Of a DNA stretch of 40,655 nt, positions 26,010 to 33,362 are shown piece after piece; position 1 is the first letter of the stretch, and the number at the start of each line of letters is the position of its first letter. The translations under genes were made by a program, and so were the position numbers. The DNA comes from Mesorhizobium sp. LSHC420B00. Its GTDB lineage: Bacteria; Pseudomonadota; Alphaproteobacteria; Rhizobiales; Rhizobiaceae. The notes under the pieces were generated by a model. The model was not told where the DNA came from. It worked only from the letters and a program-made list of their open reading frames with translations, and ran no database searches. Location: contig NZ_AYVY01000011.1 of NCBI RefSeq assembly GCF_000503055.1, positions 1 through 40,655 of the forward strand, written 5' to 3'.

Positions 26010-26316
26010 CCGCCAAGTCTACCTTCGGCGGGCAGCGATGCCAGCGAAATGTGAACAAACCAGAAACGGGGCTCGTGATGTCCACAAAGCCTCTGAGACC
26101 GTTTCGAAAGGTCGCTCCGGCGAGTCATATGGTGGTGGTTTCGAGAACCGGAGCGCAGCGGACATTTGGGTCCGTGAGCCCACGCGTGATCCCGAGGGGA
26201 TCATGCGCAATCAAAGTGCTGCAGCGTCCTTTGCGCGTCCAAAAGGACGCGGCGCTGCAGGTAAGCGGAGAAAACGCCGCCAGATGGCCGCTGGAGTAGA
26301 GTTTCCAAACGGTCTC
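26010..26316. other. Intergenic region upstream of ruvC
   Basis: This 307-bp spacer between rcdA and ruvC holds a mosaic palindromic repeat at 26183-26261. The remaining 26010-26180 contains presumably the ruvC promoter and a stretch (around 26130-26180, ttcgagaaccggagcgcagc) that looks like another widely copied rhizobial repeat from memory. No ORF is convincing. Confidence 0.45.
26183..26261. repeat. Mosaic palindromic repeat (rhizobial intergenic element)
   Basis: Two palindromes side by side: GCGTGATCCC with GGGATCATGCGC (26184-26208), then CTGCAGCGTCC and GGACGCGGCGCTGCAG (26219-26260) around gcgcgtccaaaagg. The second is the familiar 'gctgcagcgtcctttgcgcg' element found in many intergenic regions of Rhizobiales. 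The first is shared with the elements at 34942 and 39503. Confidence 0.75.
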
Positions 26317-26844
26317 TCAGCCGCGGGCGAAAGCCGTGTTGAGCAACGTGATCTGGTCGGAGACCGGATTGAGGCGACGGCTCGACTGAGGCACCTCGGC
26401 GAGGCCGCCATAGATCTCCTCGTCCATGCGGCGCACCAGCGCCTGCAGGCGCAGCGAGCGGTTGACGAGGTCGACGAAATCCGTCGGCAGCTCGGCCCAG
26501 CCGGGCGCCTCGTCATGCGCGGAGGCGGTGTCGAGACGCACCTTGGATTTTTCGGAAGCCACCTGATCGCGGGTCATCTCGCCGGAATTCGCCGCCCGCT
26601 GCAAAAGCAGCCACGAGGCGACCTGCATCAGCCTGGTGGTCAGCCGCATCGACTCGGCCGCATAAAGCGTCGCCGCCAGCCTCGACAGCTTCTTGGCCTC
26701 GGCGCGGCCCTTGCCGTCGAGATATTCGGCCGCCTGCTCGACCAAGCCCATGCCTTCCTGATAGAGCGGCTTGAAGGATTGGGAGAAAACCCGGCGCTCC
26801 GCCAGCTTGATGGTGTTCGCGCTCGCCTTCGAAGGCTCGTTCAT
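26317..26844 (-). CDS. rcdA: RcdA, regulator of CtrA degradation (DUF1465 family)
   Basis: In Caulobacter, RcdA is an adaptor that, with CpdR and PopA, brings CtrA and other substrates to ClpXP at the start of replication. The 175-residue product matches the DUF1465 family: a helical bundle with FSQSFKPLYQEGMGLVEQAA, LSRLAATLYAAESMRLTTRL, QVASWLLLQRAANSGEM and a C-terminal part with VNRSLRLQALVRRMDE. The ATG at 26842-26844 (MNEPSKASANTIKLAE) gives a length near the Caulobacter protein; the frame is open upstream without family similarity. A full CtrA box lies 120-135 bp upstream. The degradation function in this organism is inferred from the family. Confidence 0.88.
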   Translation of the reverse strand: MNEPSKASANTIKLAERRVFSQSFKPLYQEGMGLVEQAAEYLDGKGRAEAKKLSRLAATLYAAESMRLTTRLMQVASWLLLQRAANSGEMTRDQVASEKSKVRLDTASAHDEAPGWAELPTDFVDLVNRSLRLQALVRRMDEEIYGGLAEVPQSSRRLNPVSDQITLLNTAFARG

Positions 26845-26963
26845 CGCTGCGCCCCTGCACTTGCCTGACAGCCGGCCGATTCGGCTCTTGGCCGCCATAT
26901 CCGGCAGCCTAAACGACTGAAGCTTGAAAATGCGCTTCGCTGCCGGCGAAGGCAAGCACATGT

Positions 26964-26979
26964 TTAACAAACGGTTAAC
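26964..26979. promoter_or_regulatory. CtrA box upstream of rcdA
   Basis: TTAA (26964-26967), 7 bp, TTAAC (26975-26979), a perfect site in the spacer between rcdA and the sRNA candidate. CtrA control of rcdA is established in Caulobacter; binding here is inferred. Confidence 0.7.
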
Positions 26980-27016
26980 GGCCGCATTTGGCCCAAGGGG
27001 CTCCATGCCGGCGAAC

Positions 27017-27116
27017 AAAAAAAGAGCCGCGGATAAGGCGGCTCTCAGGAGTTTAACAGGGAGGCGTCAAACAAAGTGGCTCCAACCACTCGGTAAGAAT
27101 CCAGATCACTGGATGG
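27017..27116 (-). ncRNA. CtrA-boxed small RNA candidate, about 100 nt, next to rcdA
   Basis: No ORF covers this stretch, yet on the minus strand it shows, in order: SL1 AUCCAG-UGAU-CUGGAU (27099-27114); SL2 AGUGG-UUGGAG-CCACU (27075-27090); SL3 GUUUGAC / GUUAAAC (27051-27072) with loop GCCUCCCU; and a terminator GAGCCGC / GCGGCUC (27024-27044) ending in seven U. The SL3 loop is complementary to Shine-Dalgarno sequences, as in many alphaproteobacterial sRNAs that block translation. A TACTAT -10-like element (27119-27124) and a perfect CtrA box (27139-27154) lie upstream. Size and plan recall cell-cycle sRNAs such as EcpR1 of Sinorhizobium, but homology is not shown. Confidence 0.65.
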
Positions 27117-27138
27117 ACATAGTAAACGCCTGTAAAGC

Positions 27139-27154
27139 TTAACAAAGCCTTAAC
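27139..27154. promoter_or_regulatory. CtrA box in front of the sRNA candidate
   Basis: TTAA (27139-27142), 7 bp, TTAAC (27150-27154): a perfect TTAA-N7-TTAAC site about 25-40 bp from the predicted 5' end of the sRNA, the distance expected for a CtrA-activated promoter. Confidence 0.65.
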
Positions 27155-27184
27155 GCAGGGCATATTTTTCGATCAAGCGCCCAG

Positions 27185-27209
27185 CATCTGTGCCGTAACA
27201 GCACAGATG
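27185..27209. other. Isolated perfect hairpin
   Basis: CATCTGTGC, 7 bp, GCACAGATG: a perfect 9-bp inverted repeat in the 268-bp spacer between the sRNA and the DUF2269 gene, with no T-run on either side. It might be an operator or end of a decayed minus-strand gene. Confidence 0.5.
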
Positions 27210-27422
27210 GCCGGCTAAGCCGCCGCTCTCACCACCGGCTGGAAAGTGGGGGCGACGCGCTTGCGCCACGGTTCCTCCAGATCGTGACCGACATACCGAA
27301 ACAGATCCGCTCGCCGCGCGACATCGTTCCGAAACAGGCGCCGCGCTAAACGCCCGCTCCTCGCAACGAGGCGGAGCAAAATTGCGCTCCGGCAATCATG
27401 AAAATTTCTCAAGGAGCGAACA

Positions 27423-27974
27423 ATGGACTGGTACTCGGCCGTTAAATTTCTGCACATCGTCTCGGCGATCCTCTGGGTCGGCGGCGGCTTCACCCTGATG
27501 CTGCTTGCGGTACGCGCCGACCGCGCTGGAAACGTCGAAGGCATGTTGCAGGCGATGCGCGCCACTGGCGAGCTCGGTAACCGGTTCTTCGCGCCGATGT
27601 CGATGCTGACATTGCTCTTCGGCCTCATCATGTGCGGCTTCTGGGTCGGCTTTTCCGATTTGTGGGTGCTGATCGGCCTTGCCGGTTATGCGACGACCTT
27701 CTGCATCGGCATGTTCGTCTTCAAGCCGACTGCCGACCGCATGGCAGGCATGATCGCCAAGGATGGCGTGACGCCGGCGGTGCTTGCCCAGGGCCAGCGC
27801 GTCCTCAATGCCGCGCGCTTCGACTATTCGGTGATGCTGATGATCATCGCGGACATGGTGCTGAAGCCGACACTGCACGACATCACCATTCTTGGCTGCA
27901 TGGCGTTCGTGCTGGCAACCGGCGCTGCTCTCGCGCTTGGCAGGACGCGGCCGCTGCTGCCGAGTGCCGCCTGA
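27423..27974 (+). CDS. DUF2269-family integral membrane protein
   Basis: A 183-residue protein with four to five TM helices: VKFLHIVSAILWVGGGFTLML, MLTLLFGLIMCGFWVGF, LWVLIGLAGYATTFCIGMFVF, YSVMLMIIADMVL and ILGCMAFVLATGAALAL. The KFLHI(V)..ILW.GG pattern with an intramembrane histidine is typical of DUF2269 and related small membrane proteins. Function is unknown. A GGAG ribosome site (aaggagcgaac) precedes the ATG. It converges with the permease gene at 28015. Confidence 0.82.
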   Translation: MDWYSAVKFLHIVSAILWVGGGFTLMLLAVRADRAGNVEGMLQAMRATGELGNRFFAPMSMLTLLFGLIMCGFWVGFSDLWVLIGLAGYATTFCIGMFVFKPTADRMAGMIAKDGVTPAVLAQGQRVLNAARFDYSVMLMIIADMVLKPTLHDITILGCMAFVLATGAALALGRTRPLLPSAA

Positions 27975-27990
27975 GGTTTAAGGAATCCGG

Positions 27991-28012
27991 CGGCGGCCGC
28001 CTGGGGCCGCCG
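27991..28012. terminator. Hairpin between convergent genes
   Basis: Perfect 8-bp stem CGGCGGCC / GGCCGCCG with a 6-nt loop between the stops of the DUF2269 gene (27974) and the permease gene (28015). It lacks a strong T-run on either side, so it is at best a weak shared terminator. Confidence 0.4.
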
Positions 28013-28014
28013 TC

Positions 28015-28785
28015 TTACAGAAGGCCGGCGATGCCGTCCCACAGAAGCTTGACCGCGACGACCGCCACGGTCGCATAGGTGAAGGGATAGAACAGCTCCG
28101 GCCGCATCCGCCGCACCAGCCAGGCGCCGGCGATTGTCGACAGCGGCGCCAGCGGCATCAGCACCGCCGACGCGGTCAAATTGGTGGTGTCGAACTGGCC
28201 GAGCGCGAAATAGGGGATGAGCTTCAGTGCATTGGTGACGGCGAAGAAGATCGCCGCGGTGCCGGACAGCACCTTCGGATCCAGCCTGATCGGCAACGCA
28301 TAGACCTGAAAAGGCGGGCCGCCGACATGGGCGACGAAGCTGGTGAACCCGGCAACGGTACCCCAGAAGCCGGCGGCAACGCGGTTGGGCTCCGCCGCGT
28401 GGCCGGCACCGTGGCGGAGTTGCAAATAGAGCCAGCGCAGCACGAAGATCAGGGCGACCGCGCCGACGATCAGCCGGACCATCTCTTCGGTTACAAGTGC
28501 CGCCGTCAGCCAGCCAAGGGCAATGCCGATCACGGCACCCGGCATCATGTCGGCCAGCATCTTGCGGTCGAAGATACCCCACCATGTCCACACCGAGACA
28601 ATGTCCATCAGGCACAGAATTGGCAGAAGAATTGCGGCAGCCTGAACCGGCGGCATGGTCAGCGCCATCAATGGCACGCCGACAAAGCCGACGGCGCCGC
28701 CGAAGCCGCCTTTCGACAGGCCGACGAGGATGACGGCCGGCATGGCCGCGGCATAGAACCAGGGATCGATGAGCAGGCCTGACAT
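28015..28785 (-). CDS. TauE/SafE-family permease
   Basis: A 256-residue membrane protein with about eight TM helices. The first segment FYAAAMPAVILVGLSKGGFGGAVGF with the (V/I)GLSKGG motif, and the second-half copy VAGFTSFVAHVGGPPF, mark the TauE/SafE (DUF81) family, which exports sulfite, sulfonates or related anions. The substrate here cannot be read. The ATG at 28783-28785 puts the first helix right at the N-terminus as in relatives, although no good ribosome site is visible before it; the frame is open to 28884 and that longer form would overlap the lrp stop. Confidence 0.85.
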   Translation of the reverse strand: MSGLLIDPWFYAAAMPAVILVGLSKGGFGGAVGFVGVPLMALTMPPVQAAAILLPILCLMDIVSVWTWWGIFDRKMLADMMPGAVIGIALGWLTAALVTEEMVRLIVGAVALIFVLRWLYLQLRHGAGHAAEPNRVAAGFWGTVAGFTSFVAHVGGPPFQVYALPIRLDPKVLSGTAAIFFAVTNALKLIPYFALGQFDTTNLTASAVLMPLAPLSTIAGAWLVRRMRPELFYPFTYATVAVVAVKLLWDGIAGLL

Positions 28786-28880
28786 GGGGAAAGGAGGCTG
28801 GAGGGAAAGTTGAACTCTGGAATAGACCAGAAATGGCCAGACCGCGACCGCAAATACGTGGGCCACGCCACCGGAGCCCG

Positions 28881-29330
28881 TCACATGTTTGGCATGTCGA
28901 GCGGCGGCGGGCGTCTCCGGATCGGCTGCGCCTTGATGATGGCGGTGCTGGTTTCGGCCTTGTCGGCGATGCGGTCGAGAATCCCGTCGAGCTCGCCGAT
29001 CGAGCGGACGAACAGCCGGGCGACGAAGCAGTCATCGCCCGTCACCTTGTCGCATTCGCCGAATTCCGGGATTTCCTCGATCAGCTTCTGGACGATGTGC
29101 AGCTTACCGGGCAACGGCCGGATGCGAACGATCGCCTGCAAGGCGTAGCCGAGCGCCTGCGGATCGATGTCGATGGTGAATGCGCGAATGACGCCGCGAT
29201 CCTCAAGCCGCCGAAGCCGCTCCGAAACGCTTGGCGACGACAACCCGACCTGCAGCGCCAGTTCCTTCAGCGAGGTCCGTGAATCCCTGACCAGGATATC
29301 GAGGAGCTTTCTATCGAGCTCGTCCAGCAT
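28881..29330 (-). CDS. Lrp/AsnC-family transcription regulator
   Basis: A 149-residue regulator with an N-terminal HTH (LDELDRKLLDILVRDSRTSL, LALQVGLSSPSVSERLRRLE) and a C-terminal RAM effector domain (from FTIDIDPQALGYALQAIVRI to about residue 140). Family members sense amino acids and bind as octamers. It is divergent from an EamA exporter, with a 17-bp palindrome between them, so it probably controls that exporter and itself, in the manner of LysM/Lrp-exporter pairs. The ligand is unknown. Confidence 0.93.
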   Translation of the reverse strand: MLDELDRKLLDILVRDSRTSLKELALQVGLSSPSVSERLRRLEDRGVIRAFTIDIDPQALGYALQAIVRIRPLPGKLHIVQKLIEEIPEFGECDKVTGDDCFVARLFVRSIGELDGILDRIADKAETSTAIIKAQPIRRRPPPLDMPNM

Positions 29331-29359
29331 TTTACAATTCCAAGAAAAAGCCGATGTTT

Positions 29360-29376
29360 ACCTAATTAAATTAGGT
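29360..29376. promoter_or_regulatory. 17-bp perfect palindrome, probable Lrp-type operator
   Basis: ACCTAATT-A-AATTAGGT lies 30 bp upstream of the lrp-type ATG and 88 bp upstream of the EamA gene. AT-rich palindromes of about 15-17 bp are the usual Lrp/AsnC sites, and the position between the divergent genes fits. Confidence 0.7.
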
Positions 29377-29463
29377 TCGTTCTGCATATCACCAGCTACA
29401 AGTCATGGAAAGGCCCATATCTGCCGTGGGATTATAGAATCTCAACGGGTTTCGGGAGCATCC

Positions 29464-30348
29464 ATGGACAACACGGTACGCGGCACGATCGAAATGACTG
29501 CGGCGATGGCGATCCTCGGCACGATCGGCTGGTTCGTCGTCCTGTCCGGCCAACCCATCATGGACGTGGTGTTCTGGCGCTGCGCCTTCGGTGCGGTAAC
29601 GCTGCTGGTTATCTGCACGGCGCTGGGACTGCTGCGCGGCAGGCTGTCGCTTCGCATTGTCGCGATCGCGGCTCTCGGCGGTGCTGCCATCGTTATCAAC
29701 TGGCTGCTGCTGTTCAGCGCGTTTTCCCGCGCGTCGATCTCGATCGCCACGGCTGTCTACAATACGCAACCCTTCATGCTGGTCGGTTTTGGCGCGCTCT
29801 TCTTCTCCGAACGGCTGACGGTGACCAAGCTGACCTGGCTCGGCATCGCCTTCGCCGGCATGCTGCTGATCGTGCAGGCCGCGCCCGATGCAGGCGATCA
29901 TGGTACGGATTACTTTACCGGCATTGCGATGGCGCTGGCCGCGGCTTTCTTCTGGGCCGTTGCGGCTATCGTCACCAAGAAGCTCAAAGGCACGCCGCCG
30001 CACCTGATCGCCCTGATCCAGGTCTGCGTCGGCGTTCTCATGCTGGCACCTTTCGCCAATCTCACCCACCTTCCCGCCGATGCGCGGAGCTGGGTCATGC
30101 TGGCGACGCTCGGCATCGTCCATACCGGCCTGATGTACATCCTCATGTACGGCGCCATCCAGAAACTGCCGACGCATCTGCAGGGGTCGCTGTCCTTCAT
30201 CTATCCAGTCGTCGCCATCCTCGTCGACGTCGTCGCCTTCGGCCACCGGCTGCATCCGGCGCAGATCGCCGGCGCCGCCGCCATCCTGGTCGCCGCCGCC
30301 GGCATGAACCTCGGCTGGTCGCTTTGGAAATCGAAAGTGCCTGCGTAG
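29464..30348 (+). CDS. DMT-superfamily (EamA) exporter, divergent from Lrp regulator
   Basis: A 294-residue membrane protein with ten predicted TM helices in two EamA halves. Landmarks are MAILGTIGWFVVLSGQPIMDVVFWRC at the start, AVYNTQPFMLVGFGALFFSE at the end of the first half and SLSFIYPVVAILVDVVAFGHRLHP near the C-terminus. The R/C in FWRC and NTQPF are common in amino-acid or metabolite exporters of this family. The ATG at 29464 was chosen over earlier in-frame starts that would overlap the lrp-type gene. Control by the adjacent regulator is inferred. Confidence 0.9.
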   Translation: MDNTVRGTIEMTAAMAILGTIGWFVVLSGQPIMDVVFWRCAFGAVTLLVICTALGLLRGRLSLRIVAIAALGGAAIVINWLLLFSAFSRASISIATAVYNTQPFMLVGFGALFFSERLTVTKLTWLGIAFAGMLLIVQAAPDAGDHGTDYFTGIAMALAAAFFWAVAAIVTKKLKGTPPHLIALIQVCVGVLMLAPFANLTHLPADARSWVMLATLGIVHTGLMYILMYGAIQKLPTHLQGSLSFIYPVVAILVDVVAFGHRLHPAQIAGAAAILVAAAGMNLGWSLWKSKVPA

Positions 30349-30524
30349 AGCCCGCAAGCGACCAGGCGAGGAGAATTTCGGCCAACGGTAGTCATGCGCC
30401 GAGCCCCGATAGATCTAGCCGGCAATCGTGATCCCCCTGCCGCCTGTTCAATCCCCGCACTTTGCTCTATGCCGCAATGCAACCATCTTCGCCCGGCATA
30501 GGCGATAACCGGGACCGAACACCA

Positions 30525-31172
30525 ATGAATGACGCAACGCCCCCCAACCGCTGCCGTATCGTGTTGATCGCGCCGCCGAACGTGCCGGCCGAGCGCATCG
30601 CCGCAGCCTTCGACGGCGGTGACGTCGCCTCGCTGATCCTGCCGGAAAACGGCATGGACGAGGCCGCCTTCCAGGCCTTTGCCGAGCAGATCGTGCCGGT
30701 GGCGCAAGCGGCCGGCATTGCCGTCATCATTGCTGGCGACACCCGCATCGCCGGCCGCGTCCAGGCCGACGGCATCCATGTCGAGGTCGGCAAGGACGAG
30801 CTCGCCGAAACGATCGAACACTTCCAGGCCAGGATGATGGTCGGCACCGGCGGCGCCAAGACCCGCGACGACGCGCTGGAACTTGGCGAGGTCAGGCCCG
30901 ATTATATTTTCTTCGGTCGCTTCGGCTACGACAACAAGCCGGAGCCGCATCCCCGCAACCTGTCGCTCGGGCAATGGTGGGCGGACGTGATCCAGATCCC
31001 TTGCATCGTCATGGCCGGATCCGATCTTGCCTCGGTGGAAGCTGTCGCCGCCACCGGTGCCGAATTCGTGGCGCTTTCCAGCGCGGTTTTCGCCGGCGAC
31101 GTCGATCCGAAGACGGCGGTTGCCACCGCCAACGCGCTGCTCGACGAAACCGCACCGCGCTTCGAGGACTGA
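30525..31172 (+). CDS. ThiE/TenI-like thiamine phosphate synthase homologue with altered active site
   Basis: A 215-residue TIM-barrel protein resembling ThiE, which couples HMP-PP and HET-P to thiamine phosphate. Visible barrel parts are RCRIVLIAPPNV, IAVIIAGDTRIAGRVQADGIHV, VGTGGAKTRDDALELGEVRPDYIFFG and FVALSSAVFAG. The family motifs are eroded: HLGQxD is replaced by HVEVGKDE, and the DYxGxGPxFxTxTK loop by DYIFFGRFGYDNKPE, so phosphate and pyrophosphate contacts are doubtful. No other thi gene is near. It may be a TenI-like paralogue with a different role. The next gene starts 1 bp after its stop, so the two are co-translated. Confidence 0.8.
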   Translation: MNDATPPNRCRIVLIAPPNVPAERIAAAFDGGDVASLILPENGMDEAAFQAFAEQIVPVAQAAGIAVIIAGDTRIAGRVQADGIHVEVGKDELAETIEHFQARMMVGTGGAKTRDDALELGEVRPDYIFFGRFGYDNKPEPHPRNLSLGQWWADVIQIPCIVMAGSDLASVEAVAATGAEFVALSSAVFAGDVDPKTAVATANALLDETAPRFED

Positions 31173-31173
31173 C

Positions 31174-32205
31174 GTGCTCTCTCGGACGATCCTTTTCAGC
31201 GCTTTTCTCGCAACGGCCGTAACCCAGGCGATAGCGGCGGAACCCGTTCCGCTGCCGCAGCCGAGGCCGGATTCCAGCGAGCCTGCCGACAAGCCGTTTC
31301 TCCCACCATTGCCGCAGCCCGCCACCACGGCCCCTTTGCCGTCGGCCGATACCATCAACCCCGACCGCTTCGGCGCAAAACCGTCCGACGCCGCCTACGG
31401 CGCCTTTCAGCGCGGCCTCTACAAGACGGCCTACAACCTTGCGATTTCCCGTGCTCAAAACGGCGATCCGGCGGCACAGACGCTGGTGGCCGAGATATTG
31501 TCGCGCGGCCTCGGCGTGCCGGTCGACGCGGCAGGGGCGGCGAAGTGGTATGCGCTTGCCGCCGAGCAGGGCATCCCGGAATCGCAATTCCAGTATGCGC
31601 TGATGCTGCTCGATGGCCGCTACGTCAAAAAGGACGAGAAGGAGGCCTATGCGCTGATGCAGGCCGCCGCCGAAGCCGGCAACCGCCTGGCGCAGTTTAA
31701 TTTTGCCCAGCTGATGGTCGAACAGGAGCCCGGCGATGCCGGTATTGCCAAAGCCGTATCCTATTACGAGCGCGCCGCCGCGACCGGGCTTGCCGACGCA
31801 CAATATGCGATGGCACAGGTCTACGCCAATGGCGCCGGCGGCAAGCCGCGCGACGATGTCCGCGCCCGCGGCCTGCTGGCACAGGCTGCGCGGCAGAACT
31901 ACGACACGGCGCAGATCGATCTCGCCACCTGGATGATCGAGGGGCGCGGCGGCGCCCGCGACCTGAAATCGGGCTTTAACTGGATGAAGCAGGCCGCAGA
32001 AGGCGGCAACGTCGCCGCCCAGAACCGTCTCGCCAAGCTCTACATGAACGGCATCGGCACCGATCCGGATCTGATCCTCGCCGGCGCCTGGTATGTTGTC
32101 GCCCGCCGCGCTGGGCTCATCGACCAAGAGATGGACGATTTCCTGCAGGGCCTGACCGACGAGCAGACGCAGCAGGCGCTGCAACGGGCCAATCGCCTGC
32201 CCTGA
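31174..32205 (+). CDS. Secreted Sel1-repeat protein
   Basis: A 343-residue protein with a GTG start at 31174 (GAGGA ribosome site inside the end of the preceding gene). The signal peptide is VLSRTILFSAFLATAVTQAIAA, followed by a Pro-rich stretch (PVPLPQPRPD, PLPQPATTAP) and five to six Sel1-like (TPR-type) repeats from about residue 70, e.g. AKWYALAAEQGIPESQFQYA, AYALMQAAAEAGNRLAQFNF, SYYERAAATGLADAQYAMAQ and FNWMKQAAEGGNVAAQNRLA. Sel1 repeats mediate protein contacts; rhizobial relatives such as ExoR act in the periplasm. It is not ExoR by its Pro-rich start and gene order. The partner is unknown. Confidence 0.88.
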   Translation: MLSRTILFSAFLATAVTQAIAAEPVPLPQPRPDSSEPADKPFLPPLPQPATTAPLPSADTINPDRFGAKPSDAAYGAFQRGLYKTAYNLAISRAQNGDPAAQTLVAEILSRGLGVPVDAAGAAKWYALAAEQGIPESQFQYALMLLDGRYVKKDEKEAYALMQAAAEAGNRLAQFNFAQLMVEQEPGDAGIAKAVSYYERAAATGLADAQYAMAQVYANGAGGKPRDDVRARGLLAQAARQNYDTAQIDLATWMIEGRGGARDLKSGFNWMKQAAEGGNVAAQNRLAKLYMNGIGTDPDLILAGAWYVVARRAGLIDQEMDDFLQGLTDEQTQQALQRANRLP

Positions 32206-32250
32206 CTGTGATCTCGCGACTCATTGCACCCGGACTCGCAAGCGCGAGGC

Positions 32251-33267
32251 TCATTGCGTATGATCGAGCACGACCTTGCCGAAGGGCGAGCCGTGTTCAA
32301 GGTACCGAAAGGCTTCGGCGGCCTGGGTCCACGGTACGACCCGGTCGATCACCGGTCTCAATCGGTTGACGACAATGGCGCGGTTCATCGCCTCGAAGGA
32401 TTCGCGTGAGCCCACCGGTATGCCTCGCGCCCTGACCTGCCGGCGGAAGATGTCGAGCGGGTTGATGGCGCCGTCACTGCCGCCGAGATAGCCGATGACG
32501 TTGATCTGGGCGCCGCGCGCCGCTGCCCTCAGCGATTGTGTAAAACTCTGCGGTCCGCCAACCTCGATGATATGGTCGGCGCCGCGCCCATCCGTCAATC
32601 CCAACACGGCCGATGCCCAGTCGGGGACGCTGCGATAGTTCACGCCATCATGCGCGCCCAGTTGCTTTGCCCGTGCAAGTTTCTCGTCGCTGCTCGACGT
32701 CACGATGACGCGCGCCCCGGCAGCGGCGGCGAATTGCATCGCAAACAAGGAAACGCCGCCGGTGCCGAGACAAAGTACGGTGTCGCCGGGCTCGACGCTG
32801 CCCTCTGTAAACAGCGCGTGCCATGCCGTCACGCCGGCGCAGGGCAGCGTCGCCGCCTCGAAGTCGCTCAGATTGGCCGGCGCCAGCACCGCCGCCTGTT
32901 CATCGAGCCGAGCAAATTCGCTGAGCAGCCCGTCGATCGGGCCGCCACGTTGATAGGAGGGCTCGGCCATCGCGAAACTGCCGCCGACCCAGCGCTGCCA
33001 GAACGTGCCGCAGACCCGGTCGCCGATCTGGAACCTGCTGACCTCGGCGCCGACGGCTACGACTTCGCCGACGCCGTCCGACAGCGGCACCAGCGGCAAT
33101 GCAAACTTCGTGTGATAGCTGCCGCGGACGATCTCGGCATCGCGGTAGTTCAGCGCCGTCGCCTTCACCTTCACAATCATCTCTTGGCGCCCTGGTTCAG
33201 GCATCGGCCGCTCGACCATTCTGAGATTCTCGAGGCCGCCCGGGCTCTGCAATTCGATCGCTTTCAT
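32251..33267 (-). CDS. MDR-family NAD(P)-dependent oxidoreductase (quinone oxidoreductase-like)
   Basis: A 338-residue medium-chain dehydrogenase/reductase: GroES-like domain (residues about 1-130, with VKVKATALNYRDAEIVRGSY and LPLVPLSDGVGEVVAVG) and a Rossmann domain (about 130-290, with VLCLGTGGVSLFAMQFAAA and ARVIVTSSSDEKLARAKQLG). The N-Y-R-D start motif and lack of the catalytic cysteine of zinc alcohol dehydrogenases point to a zinc-free, NADPH-using quinone/enone reductase. The substrate is unknown. The ATG at 33265-33267 gives MKAIELQSPGG. It is divergent from a LysR regulator that probably controls it. Confidence 0.9.
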   Translation of the reverse strand: MKAIELQSPGGLENLRMVERPMPEPGRQEMIVKVKATALNYRDAEIVRGSYHTKFALPLVPLSDGVGEVVAVGAEVSRFQIGDRVCGTFWQRWVGGSFAMAEPSYQRGGPIDGLLSEFARLDEQAAVLAPANLSDFEAATLPCAGVTAWHALFTEGSVEPGDTVLCLGTGGVSLFAMQFAAAAGARVIVTSSSDEKLARAKQLGAHDGVNYRSVPDWASAVLGLTDGRGADHIIEVGGPQSFTQSLRAAARGAQINVIGYLGGSDGAINPLDIFRRQVRARGIPVGSRESFEAMNRAIVVNRLRPVIDRVVPWTQAAEAFRYLEHGSPFGKVVLDHTQ

Positions 33268-33331
33268 CGTGTTTCTTCTCTGCTGGTGCTGCCGCAGGAA
33301 AATCGCTTGCCATCCATCGGATTTCAAATTC

Positions 33332-33351
33332 ATAATGTTCAGCATAATTAT
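33332..33351. promoter_or_regulatory. Possible LysR operator between divergent genes
   Basis: ATAAT, 10 bp, ATTAT (33332-33351), with CATAATTATG at 33343-33352, in the 95-bp spacer between the oxidoreductase and LysR genes. It fits the ATA-N-TAT style of LysR boxes and ends 11 bp before the LysR start. Confidence 0.45.
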
Positions 33352-33362
33352 GCCTCTCTGAC

